A stretch of 64,000 bases of DNA from JAAUTT01 sp963846585 (GTDB taxonomy: Bacteria; Bacteroidota; Bacteroidia; Bacteroidales; JAAUTT01): NCBI GenBank assembly GCA_963846585.1, contig CAWJWO010000018.1:1-64000 (forward strand), in the 5' to 3' direction. Under the pieces are notes generated by a model. It searched no databases and had not been told where the DNA came from. It saw only the letters and a program-made list of their open reading frames with translations. The translations under genes were made by a program, and so were the position numbers. Shown here in pieces: positions 55,818 to 64,000 of the stretch (positions are counted from its first letter, which is position 1; every line of letters begins with the position of its first letter).

Positions 55818-58800
55818 ATGATAGCAGATACCTTTATAAGACGTCCCATTACAGCCATAGTAATATCGATGGTAATTGTTATTGTGGGGACATTGGCGAT
55901 AATTAACCTGCCGGTAAGTCAGTACCCGGATATTACCCCGCCTGTAGTGCGTGTGTCAAGCCAGTATATAGGGGCTGATGCCACCACTGTGGAACAAAAT
56001 GTTACAACACCTATTGAGATACAGGTAAACGGTGCCCCGGGAATGGATTTTATTCAAAGCAGCAGTACAAGCGATGGCACGTCGTCTATCAGCGTTTATT
56101 TTGATATTGGCACCAACATTGATAATGCCACTACTGAAGTACAAAACAGGGTAAATATTGCTACTCCTATACTTCCCGATGAAGTTAAACGGTTGGGGGT
56201 AACAGTTCGAAGACGTAATCCTACAGGTCTTTTAAACATTTCAATTTATTCTCCTAACGGTACCCATAATATACAATTTCTTGATAATTATACAAATATT
56301 TTCGTAAGGGATGCCCTGTTGCGGGTAAAAGGAGTTGGTGATATATTTACAAGGACTGATGATTTCAGCATGCGCATATGGCTTAAGCCTGATAAAATGG
56401 CAAGCCTTGGATTATCAGCGTCAGATGTTTTAAGTGCAATTCAGGAACAAAATGTCCAGGTAGCTGCCGGATCAGTCGGGACTCCCCCCAGCCTTCCGCC
56501 CAGCCTTTTGAATATTCGGCAATTGTTAATGGGCGGCTCAGCAGTGTTGCGGATTTTAGCAATATTGTCGTAAGGTCAAATCCTGCTATCGGATCAATTG
56601 TCTATCTAAAAGATGTTGCACGGGTAGAATTAGGTAAGTTTAACTATTCAGGTAAAGCATTTGTTGATAAACATCGTGCCTCATATCTTATAATTTATCA
56701 GACTCCGGGAAGCAATGCTATCGAAGTCGCCAACGGGATATATAAGACAATGGCACAACTAAGCAAATCATTTCCGAATGATGTTGCTTATGAGGTGCCT
56801 TTTGAATCGGTGTCAATAGTTAAGGTGTCAATCGAAGAGGTAATAATAACACTCCTTGAGGCATTGGGCCTTGTGGTACTGGTTGTTTTTATATTCCTGC
56901 AGGACTGGCGTTCTACTATTATTCCCGTTTTGGCAATTCCTGTCTCAATAATAGGCACTTTTGCATTTTTTATTCCGCTTGGTTTTACCATCAATAAACT
57001 TACGTTATTTGGCTTTGTACTTGCGATAGGTATTGTAGTTGATGATGCTATTATCGTGGTTGAAGCTGTACGACGATACATGGAAGAGCAACACCTTCCG
57101 GCAAAAGAAGCAGCCTATAAAGCCATGGCAGATATTTCAGGCCCTGTTGTTGCCATTGCGCTTGTTCTTGCTGCAGTATTTGTTCCTGCAGGCTTTTTGC
57201 CAGGTATAGTCGGCAGGTTATACCAGCAGTTCGCAGTCACAATTGCTATTTCTGTTCTGATATCAGCTTTCGTAGCCCTAACTTTTACCCCGGCATTATG
57301 TTCCCTGTTTTTGAAACCCCATCACATAAATGAATCTTCTAAAGGAATTAATTTTTTATTCTTTCATTTTAACAAATGGTTCAACAGACGGACCGAAGGT
57401 TATACAAATAATGTAAAGATTGCCATAGGTCACAGCCGTTACATAGTTATTCTGCTGGTTCTGATAGTTTTTGGAGCATATGTAATGATTATAAATAAAC
57501 CAACCGGTTTTATTCCTTTGGAAGATGAAGGACGTGTTTATCTTACATTCGATCTGCCTGAAGCTTCTTCTTCCTCCCGTACAGTAGATGTGATGTTAAA
57601 AATAATGGATGTCCTGAGTCATATTAAAAGTATACAGCATTATTCCGCAATAGCAGGCCTCAATGTCATTACACAATCAGCTAAAAGTAATAGCGGTACT
57701 ATTTTTTGCATGTTAAAACCCTGGGATGTACGAAAAGAAAAATCTGAACAGATAAATGCCATTATCGCGGAAATGAACGCAAGATTAGCAGCTATCAAAG
57801 AGGCAAATATTTTTGTTATTTCTCCTCCTGCCATTCCGGGACTTGGCGTTACAGGAGGGTTCACATTCGAATTGCAGCAACGTGAAAGTAATGACGATAT
57901 TAAAACATTCGAACGAAATGTATATAACTTTATGGCGGCTGCAAACAAACGTCCTGAAATCGGGCGGGCTTTTACATATTTTAATGCACGCACTCCAAGT
58001 TACCAGCTTACGGTTGACCGCGACAAATGTAAAAAAATGGGAGTCAGCCTTTCTGAAGTATTTAATGCTATCCAGACATATCTCGGAAGCACTTATATTA
58101 ATGATTTTACGATTTACAACAGGGAATTTCATGTTATTGTCCAGGCCGACACACTCTTTCGAAACGACATTGAAGCCATGAATAAATACTACGTGCGTAA
58201 TTATTTAGGCAATATGTTGCCATTAAGTTCAGTTATGTCTTATAAGGTTAGTGAAAACGCGGCTATGTTATCTCATTATAATCTTTATCGTACCGCTGAG
58301 TTTATCGGAGGTGCTAAACCTGGGTTTAGTTCAGGACAGGCTCTTAAAGCATTACAGGAAACTGCCCAAAAGGTACTTCCTAAGGGTTATGGATTTGAAT
58401 ATTCCGGATTAAGCCGCGAAGAAGTAAAAGCAGGCAACACATCCATATTTATATTTATGCTGTCGTTACTATTCGTATTTCTGTTTCTATCTGCCTTGTA
58501 CGAAAGCTGGACTGTCCCTTTTACTATTTTACTGGGTGTCCCGTTAGCCGCTTTCGGGGCTATACTTGCCTTAACTCTTGTACCAAGGCTTTCCAATAAT
58601 GTTTACGCACAGATAGGACTGATTACACTGATTGGCTTAGCCGCTAAAAATTCGATTCTTATAGTTGAATTTGCAAAGGAGCGTGTAGACAGCGGTATGG
58701 AAATTGTTGCGGCAACGGTAGAAGCTGTACGTTTGCGTTTACGACCTATCCTGATGACATCTTTAGCTTTTATTTTCGGAGTTTCTCCGCTTGTTTTTGC

Positions 58801-58981
58801 TACCGGGGCCGGTGCAATTGCACGTCAAACAATAGGCTGGTCAGTATTTGGCGGTATGCTTTGTGCCACTGCTTTAGGTGTTTTCGTTATTCCGGTGTTG
58901 TTTATCCTTATAATCCGACTTTCATATGGTAAACAAAAACTTGCCGAACTCCAGAAGAAGAGAGCCGGGGACGGATTATAG
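55818..58981 (+). pseudogene. RND efflux pump (AcrB/HAE1 type) with frameshift in a C run
   Basis: Residues to about 223 (MIADTFIRRPITAIVISMVIVIVG...QEQNVQVAAGSVGTPP) read in frame one. From 56490 the continuation (QPSAQPFEYSAIVNGRLSSVADFSNIVVRSNP...) is in another frame up to 58981. The break lies in a run of six C at 56484-56489: a seventh C restores GTPPQPSAQPFEYS. The total span is 1054 codons plus two bases, normal for the family. Later motifs include LGFVLAIGIVVDDAIIVVEAV with the proton-relay Asp pair, and LIGLAAKNSILIVEFAKE. Homopolymer miscall or inactivating deletion. Confidence 0.88.
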
Positions 58982-59022
58982 AAGACAGAGATCAGAAGAC
59001 AGAAGGCAGAGGTCAGAAGTCA
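58980..59022. repeat. Repeat word agaagacagaggtcagaagtcag
   Basis: About five imperfect copies of agaagtcag/agaagacag lie between the convergent RND and carbonic anhydrase genes. The last ten bases overlap the 3' end of the carbonic anhydrase gene and encode its final residues (TDF and the stop codon). Confidence 0.65.
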
Positions 59023-59645
59023 GTAATTCTGTATATCTCCTTAATTTCTTCCAATATTCTGTCGAAATCAATTTGTAAATCTATTAGTTTGCCTGAATCA
59101 ATGTCAAACACCCATCCGTGAACGGTAATTGGCCGTTCCTTACGTGCTTTTTGTACTTCTGCAGTTTTAATTACATTTATGCATTGTTCCCGGATATTTA
59201 ATTCTATAAGTCGTTTATATTTGTCATCTTCTGTTTGTAACCCGTCAAGTTCCTTTTTATGCAACCTGTATACATCCCTGATATTTCTTAACCAGGGATT
59301 CAACAGTCCAAAATCAGCCTGTTGCATGGCAGCTTTAACACCACCGCAGTAATAATGCCCGCATACTATAATTTTATTAACCTTAAGCTGGCTTACAGCA
59401 AAATTTATAACCGACATTACATTTAAATCGCTATTGGGAACCATGTTGGCTATATTGCGATGGACAAAAACATCCCCCGGTTTCACTCCCATTATTTCCT
59501 CAGCAGTTACTCTGCTATCCGAACATCCAATATATAGTATTTCCGGATTCTGGCCTTTTGACAATTTTTTAAAGTAGTCAACATCTTTACTGAGTTTTTC
59601 AGTATACCACTCCTTGTTTTTTTTAAATATCTGATCTATATCCAT
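59013..59645 (-). CDS. Beta-class carbonic anhydrase
   Basis: 210 residues. It interconverts CO2 and bicarbonate. The zinc ligands are Cys in YIGCSDSRVT (with the Asp-Arg dyad), and His and Cys in VCGHYYCGGVKAA. NIANMVPNSDLNVMSVINFAVSQL and HGWVFDIDSGKLIDL complete the fold. It lies 229 bases downstream of the PEP carboxylase gene on the same strand. Bicarbonate is PEP carboxylase's substrate, so the two are a functional pair. The C-terminal few residues are encoded by an intergenic repeat word. Confidence 0.93.
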   Translation of the reverse strand: MDIDQIFKKNKEWYTEKLSKDVDYFKKLSKGQNPEILYIGCSDSRVTAEEIMGVKPGDVFVHRNIANMVPNSDLNVMSVINFAVSQLKVNKIIVCGHYYCGGVKAAMQQADFGLLNPWLRNIRDVYRLHKKELDGLQTEDDKYKRLIELNIREQCINVIKTAEVQKARKERPITVHGWVFDIDSGKLIDLQIDFDRILEEIKEIYRITDF

Positions 59646-59651
59646 TATATT

Positions 59652-59874
59652 GGTGCTTAGTGCATAGTGCTTAGTGCTTAGTGCTTAGTGCTTAGTGCTT
59701 AGTGCTTAGTATGCAAAATTACTCTATCAATATAAATTCAAATATAAATTTACGATAATTTATTATATTGATTATTATATTTTTATGAGTGAATATTCAT
59801 AGTTTATTGCATAATCAAAAAAGCTACTAAATTTTGATTGAATTGCATTACTAAGCACTAAGCACTATGCACTA
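59652..59874. repeat. Inverted gcttagt/actaagc repeats between carbonic anhydrase and PEP carboxylase
   Basis: Left arm 59652-59711 has eight copies of gtgcttagt (one reads gtgcatagt). Right arm 59850-59874 has actaagcactaagcactatg, its reverse complement, including the variant catagtgc/gcactatg. The arms are 140 bases apart and would pair in RNA or form a cruciform. The right arm abuts the PEP carboxylase stop codon. Confidence 0.8.
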
Positions 59875-62646
59875 TTAACCCGTAAACCCTATTGCTCCTG
59901 CAATGGCATTTATACATCGCAGTAATCCTGACAATTCTTTTTCAGATGCTTCTGTTTCACCTCTGTCATTTAATTTTCTCCATCTCTTAAGAAGATAAAT
60001 CTGATGTTCGTGCAAAGGCCCCATAGCTTCGGCTCTGAGCATGGTTGAATAATAGTGGTTTTCACGCCTTGCCGACAAAGGTTCATCCAATAAAAAATCT
60101 ATCATTTTATGCGACAGATGAAGTTCATCCACCATTTGTAAAAGTATTTCCCTGCTTTGCGGAATATCTTCAGCAAGCTGTGCATATTTCCTGAATATGA
60201 TTTCATCAGTGGAAGCAAGGCTTGAATCTACATTTGTCAAAACATACCTGATAAACGGATCAGTTTTGACAGCTTGTTTAAATCGAAGGAATTTGTCAGT
60301 ATCATGTTTATGCATCGATTCAAGAGTACTACCAACTCCATACCAGCTTGTAATATTAAACCGGCACTGGCTCCAGCTGAATACCCATGGAATTGCCCTA
60401 AGGTCGGCCAAAGTCCTGGAACCTGTCCGCCGTGAGGGACGGCTTCCTATTTTGCTTTGTTCAATAGCATCTATGGGAGTTGCTTTTTCGTAAAATTTTA
60501 TAAATCCGTCTTTTTTAGTTAACTCCTCATACACGATCATGCTTTTACAAGCCAGATAATTTAGTTCTGATGAAAGCTCATATTCTCTTGTAAGGCTTAA
60601 ATTCTGAAGTAATGTTGCTGATAGTGTGCCAGCTGTTAACAATTCAAGGTTATAAACAGCATTGTTTTTATTGGCATATTTACGTTCGATGGTCTCACCC
60701 TGTTCGGTAAGCCGAATATCTCCATTTACTGAACCTGGCGGAAGTGCCCTTAAAAACCAGTGGGTAGGTCCGGCTCCCCTGCTTATTGATCCTCCCTTTC
60801 CATGAAAAAACCTGATGTTTACCCCATGTTTTTTACCAACTTCAATCATGTGTACCTGAGCATCATATAAATACCATTGACTTGCAAGTATTCCGCCGTC
60901 TTTGTTACTATCGCTGTAACCAATCATTACCTGTTGAATTAATGTGCCTGCACCACTTATTCTTTGCTGTAGTTTAAGGCTATTTTTGGTAACAGGATGC
61001 GAAAGGTATTCATCCAGTATCTGGTGACTGCGAATCAAATCATCAATAGTTTCAAATAATGGTACCACAGGCAAACGGGAGGCCAAACCCTCCGGAGTAT
61101 TCAACAACAGCCCTGTTTCCCTTTCAAGAAGATATACAATTAACAAATCGGAATAATTCCGTGTCATGCTCACTATAATTGAACCTATCGCCTCTTCCCC
61201 GTATTTATTAATGTGTTCACTTATTACCCTGTAGGTTTTAACTAATTCCTGCGCTTCGTCACCCAGGTACATACTAGGATGTGTAAATGGCCTGCTTGAA
61301 GTTAGTTCCCTGTTTATAAAAGTCAAACGTTCATTTTCATTAAATGCAAGAAATTTTTGACCATCTAGTTGTGAAGCATCCAATAACTGCGAAAGGGCCA
61401 GTTCATGATAACTGCTGTTCTGCCTAATATCCAATTTGGCAAGATGAAATCCGAATGTATTAATTATTCTTATTATATTGTTTACATCTGTATAAGCAAT
61501 ATCTGATGCTCCAAAATCAATTATGCCATTTTGCAGAATATACAAATCTTCTGTAAGGCCTGACGGATACCGGTAACTAATTTTTTCTTCCTTTAAATCT
61601 TTCATTTCAGCCTCTTCTACAGGCAGGGGAAACTTTAAAATTAAAAATTCAAGGTATTGTTTAAATGCTTCGGCGGGATAATTAATTTTTAGCAGTCCGC
61701 TAAATTCTTTTCTTTCGTTTTGTAAATATTCGTATTTTAACTTAAATGCCTGTGATAAATCTTTTACATTACTATTGAAACTGAGGTTGTTTTGTAATTC
61801 AACAAGTTTCTTTTTAATTATCTCAAAAGCATTTAATCTTAGCTTTAAGAGTGTATTTCTTGTAACTGTTGAAGTAACCAATGGATGTCCGTCCCTGTCG
61901 CCGCCAACCCAGTTGCCGAAGGCAATTTTCGGAAAACATGCGGCATCGCGTATTAACAGTGGATCAAAACCGGCTTCCTTCCATGCTTGTATAAGACGCC
62001 TGTCGTGCAACCTTATCACTTCAGGAAAAACCTGTGCCAGATAATGAATTATGTTATTAAGTTCAGAGTCAACATCAGGTTTTTCAGTATATACATCAGA
62101 TATCCTCCAAATACGGTGTAATGCCGTTTTTATATCTATCCTTATTTCGTTTTGTTCCATTTTAGAATAGGTCTGGTTTTCCCTTTTAACAACCAAAAGG
62201 TATAGGTTGCGGAGATGTTCCAGCATAACCGTACGTTTTGCCTCAGTGGGATGAGCAGTTAAAACAGGTTCAACATGCATTTTTGAAATTGCTTCAGCCA
62301 TAATTTCCGGCGAAAAACCTCTTTCCTTTAACAAATGCAAATTATATGACCATAAGCCGTTAATTTCAGCCATTGAATCCTGATCTTCTTTTATCCTACG
62401 GCTTTGCACGGCTCCATTGACCTCAACAATATTCAGCAACTGAAAACAAGTCGAAAACAACTGTAAATGCTTTTCTCCAAAGGATTTCCCTTCAAAGTTT
62501 AAATCAGGATTAATCCATGGTATATCCCTGGCTAATACGTTTTCACCTGATTCAATCAAAACTTCTTTTAAACAATTCAGGAGAAATTCTAAATCGTAGT
62601 ATGGCTTGCCGAGCTTTTCCTTAACAAGATCAAGAGTATTACTCAT
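59875..62646 (-). CDS. ppc: Phosphoenolpyruvate carboxylase
   Basis: 923 residues. It carboxylates PEP with bicarbonate to oxaloacetate to refill the TCA cycle. Visible are catalytic His in VEPVLTAHPTEAKRT, FGNWVGGDRDGHPLVTSTVT, MIGYSDSNKDGGILAS with the catalytic Lys/Asp, FFHGKGGSISRGAGPTHW and the PEP-binding GSRPSRRTGSRTL. The length is normal for bacteria; the C-terminus is IGFTG rather than the usual NTG. The carbonic anhydrase gene downstream supplies bicarbonate. No regulator is adjacent. Confidence 0.95.
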   Translation of the reverse strand: MSNTLDLVKEKLGKPYYDLEFLLNCLKEVLIESGENVLARDIPWINPDLNFEGKSFGEKHLQLFSTCFQLLNIVEVNGAVQSRRIKEDQDSMAEINGLWSYNLHLLKERGFSPEIMAEAISKMHVEPVLTAHPTEAKRTVMLEHLRNLYLLVVKRENQTYSKMEQNEIRIDIKTALHRIWRISDVYTEKPDVDSELNNIIHYLAQVFPEVIRLHDRRLIQAWKEAGFDPLLIRDAACFPKIAFGNWVGGDRDGHPLVTSTVTRNTLLKLRLNAFEIIKKKLVELQNNLSFNSNVKDLSQAFKLKYEYLQNERKEFSGLLKINYPAEAFKQYLEFLILKFPLPVEEAEMKDLKEEKISYRYPSGLTEDLYILQNGIIDFGASDIAYTDVNNIIRIINTFGFHLAKLDIRQNSSYHELALSQLLDASQLDGQKFLAFNENERLTFINRELTSSRPFTHPSMYLGDEAQELVKTYRVISEHINKYGEEAIGSIIVSMTRNYSDLLIVYLLERETGLLLNTPEGLASRLPVVPLFETIDDLIRSHQILDEYLSHPVTKNSLKLQQRISGAGTLIQQVMIGYSDSNKDGGILASQWYLYDAQVHMIEVGKKHGVNIRFFHGKGGSISRGAGPTHWFLRALPPGSVNGDIRLTEQGETIERKYANKNNAVYNLELLTAGTLSATLLQNLSLTREYELSSELNYLACKSMIVYEELTKKDGFIKFYEKATPIDAIEQSKIGSRPSRRTGSRTLADLRAIPWVFSWSQCRFNITSWYGVGSTLESMHKHDTDKFLRFKQAVKTDPFIRYVLTNVDSSLASTDEIIFRKYAQLAEDIPQSREILLQMVDELHLSHKMIDFLLDEPLSARRENHYYSTMLRAEAMGPLHEHQIYLLKRWRKLNDRGETEASEKELSGLLRCINAIAGAIGFTG

Positions 62647-62748
62647 GCTGTTTTGTTGTAGTAATATAAATTAATTTGAGAATTTTAAAATGAAACCCTC
62701 AATAAATCAGAACAAAAATAATTCATTTTAGTTTATATTTGGTGAATA

Positions 62749-62790
62749 GGTTGTAAAGGTTCAACCTGCAACCTGCAACTTGCAAACCAA
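62749..62790. repeat. Short word repeat tgcaacctgcaact
   Basis: aggttgtaaaggttcaacct is followed by three copies of tgcaac(ct/tt). The first part is itself a short palindrome (aggttgtaaa.../...caacct). It belongs to the ttgtaa/ttacaa family at 48065 and 49267. Confidence 0.55.
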
Positions 62791-62839
62791 CGAAGAAGAT
62801 TAAGTATTCAAATAAACCCGTTGAGGAAAATTGTATGCC

Positions 62840-62861
62840 GGAGGTGATGAATATCACCGCC
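62840..62861 (+). other. Hairpin upstream of a small gene
   Basis: GGAGGTGAT (62840-62848) and ATCACCGCC (62853-62861) pair at eight of nine positions around a GAAT tetraloop. It lies 75 bases upstream of the small-protein gene at 62936, in the divergent gap from ppc. It could be part of the leader or a terminator for an unseen transcript; no T run follows directly. Confidence 0.35.
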
Positions 62862-62935
62862 TAAGGTTGGTTTTTCATTGTTTTGTTTAAGGAAATTGTG
62901 TAATTTTATTACTCCACAATCTAAACATTAACGTT

Positions 62936-63193
62936 ATGAATACAAATATTATTAAAGGTATGATAAACAACTCTACCTGGACAGATCCGGATAACAGCAA
63001 TGTTTACAAATTTTCCAAAGGCAGTGAACTTGCCATAAACGGTAAAAATCATTTAAAGTATTCATTGCATTCATTGGAAAATAAAACTGTCCTTAAACTG
63101 GATGTCCATGGCCAATATTATGTAGACTATGTAAATGACTTTATCCTTAAATTATATAACGATTCAGAAGTATTCAGCATCACACCTATCTAA
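62936..63193 (+). CDS. Small protein of unknown function
   Basis: 85 residues: MNTNIIKGMINNSTWTDPDN and KFSKGSELAINGKNHLKYSL, then hydrophobic/aromatic strands ending VFSITPI. The predicted all-beta, lipocalin-like or surface-sheet pattern is only a guess. No signal peptide. It is preceded by a 22-base hairpin. It is not a shadow of another gene. The function is unknown. Confidence 0.55.
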   Translation: MNTNIIKGMINNSTWTDPDNSNVYKFSKGSELAINGKNHLKYSLHSLENKTVLKLDVHGQYYVDYVNDFILKLYNDSEVFSITPI

Positions 63194-63258
63194 AAATTGG
63201 TATTTCAAAACAAATAACCTTAAAATAATTATGCGGATTTTAGAGTTGAAAAATTAAA

Positions 63259-63403
63259 CCACAAAGATCACAAAGGTGTACACAAAGGAACACAAAGGAA
63301 TGCAAAGGAATGCAAAAGAACTAAACCTGATATCTGATGAATCAATTTCATATCAAATTATCCTTTGTGTACCATAGTGATTGACTTAGATTACCTTTGT
63401 GGT
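63259..63403. repeat. Inverted cacaaagg/cctttgtg repeats
   Basis: Left arm: accacaaagatcacaaaggt, with further cacaaagga and gcaaaggaa words to 63319. Right arm 63361-63403: tcctttgtgtaccatagtga ... ttacctttgtggt, the approximate reverse complement. The arms would form a hairpin of about 140 bases between the small gene and the convergent barrel gene. Confidence 0.75.
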
Positions 63404-63480
63404 AAAATTAATATCATAATTTAATCCTTCATCGATTAACTATTAATGCTTAACAGCAAAAATATTCAATATATATTTCT

Positions 63481-64000
63481 TTAAAAAGCGAACCCAAAAC
63501 CAATATCAGCCAAAAGACCGATTGGAAGGTTAAATGTTTTGCTTTGGGTTGTACCATCAGAAGATGTGGCTGTAACCTCAAACACCGGTTTATTAAATGC
63601 TAAACAGTAGCCGAGTTCCCATCTGAAATAAAATAATCCACCGTGCTTCCCTCCTATCTTTAAATTCATCATATTTATTCCAAAATCGGCAGATCCTTTA
63701 ACTGTCTGATCATTATCATTTATAAAATTTCTGGTCGCATTAATTCCCATCCTGTCATAGGCTATTCCACCATATAACCCGCGCCCTTCTTTAAAAAAAT
63801 AATAATTGGCACCAATATCAAAATTAGTATAGGTTAATTTAGTATCTGTAAGATTTAAAGGGATATAGCTAAAATCAACATCACCGGCCAGTCTTTTTGA
63901 TAATAATGGCGATACATATTCAAAGTTAATCCCGGCAATTTGTGGTAATCCAAATTTTAAACCAATCCTTACAGGTTGGTCCTGGGCTGACAAATAATTT
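63481..64000 (-). CDS. Outer-membrane barrel-like protein, N-terminus outside window
   Basis: At least 171 residues up to the window edge. The visible start region (NYLSAQDQPVRIGLKFGLPQIAGINFEYVSP) looks like the end of a signal peptide (LSAQ) followed by the first barrel strand, so the start codon lies just beyond base 64000. Alternating strands follow (GDVDFSYIPLNLTDTKLTYTNFDIGANYYF, LYGGIAYDRMGINA, FYFRWELGYCLAF) and the end is LLADIGFGFAF with a terminal Phe, typical of barrels. No specific family recognised. Confidence 0.7.
   Translation of the reverse strand, partial: NYLSAQDQPVRIGLKFGLPQIAGINFEYVSPLLSKRLAGDVDFSYIPLNLTDTKLTYTNFDIGANYYFFKEGRGLYGGIAYDRMGINATRNFINDNDQTVKGSADFGINMMNLKIGGKHGGLFYFRWELGYCLAFNKPVFEVTATSSDGTTQSKTFNLPIGLLADIGFGFAF

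Noticed and set aside
59652..59711. gcttagt repeats as a possible CRISPR or origin iterons
   Set aside because: The words are 9 bases with no spacers and belong to the wider low-complexity repeat set; no replication gene is near.

Overview
The window is a stretch of low-GC chromosome from a member of the Bacteroidota. The evidence is the gene content: CarbopepD-type TonB receptor with a DUF4249 lipoprotein, PorT-type barrels, IS66 with tnpA/tnpB/tnpC, SiaC-type and DUF6088-type proteins, and candidate TAnnTTTG promoters. Class-level placement is not secure. Several traits (sulfurtransferase-based ergothioneine genes, PEP carboxylase with its own carbonic anhydrase) would suit a low-oxygen habitat, which is inference. 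No rRNA, tRNA, CRISPR array or prophage was seen.

Bases 1-10.2 kb are an accessory region. An IS66 element (left end outside the window) lies beside an AbiE toxin-antitoxin locus whose toxin gene is cut short. An N-terminal scrap of an IS5/IS1182-type transposase follows. Next comes a three-gene cassette (Tyr/Cys-rich small protein, DUF4249 lipoprotein, TonB receptor) and a C-terminally truncated Mu-type transposase. Bases 10.2-17.6 kb hold a GAPDH reading frame with no standard start codon, an acetyltransferase, a decayed PorT barrel gene, a second TonB receptor, a secreted propeller protein and a GH105 hydrolase.

Bases 17.7-34 kb hold DUF5996, chromate transporter ChrA, a DUF898 membrane protein, a clan GH-A glycosidase, a SiaC-like protein and a stand-alone receiver protein. 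They are followed by the most notable pair: a histidine N-methyltransferase next to a triple-rhodanese protein that keeps only the third-domain catalytic Cys. This is the gene arrangement of oxygen-independent ergothioneine synthesis (EanA/EanB). Then come a DUF2334 deacetylase-like protein, an FtsX/LolCDE-type ABC exporter (one permease frameshifted) and a ClC antiporter.

Bases 34-44.4 kb carry a large secreted protein of unknown function, an OmpR/EnvZ-type two-component pair, an OmpA lipoprotein, a WD40 protein, a HEAT-repeat lipoprotein and a GNAT enzyme. Bases 44.4-64 kb are mostly housekeeping: PEP synthase/PPDK regulatory protein, MiaB, PrxQ peroxiredoxin, class I aldolase, a DUF255 thioredoxin-fold protein, a tripartite RND efflux operon (TolC and pump genes each with a one-base frameshift), beta-carbonic anhydrase and PEP carboxylase. 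The last two probably work together, with the anhydrase supplying bicarbonate to the carboxylase.

A striking feature of the right third (44-64 kb) is that almost every intergenic gap holds low-complexity word repeats (ccaggagccaag, gaaaatttg, ataaac, tacaacctt, gcttagt, agaagtcag, cacaaagg). They are often arranged as inverted or nested pairs, and there is one 122-bp hairpin element. They are absent from the left two thirds.
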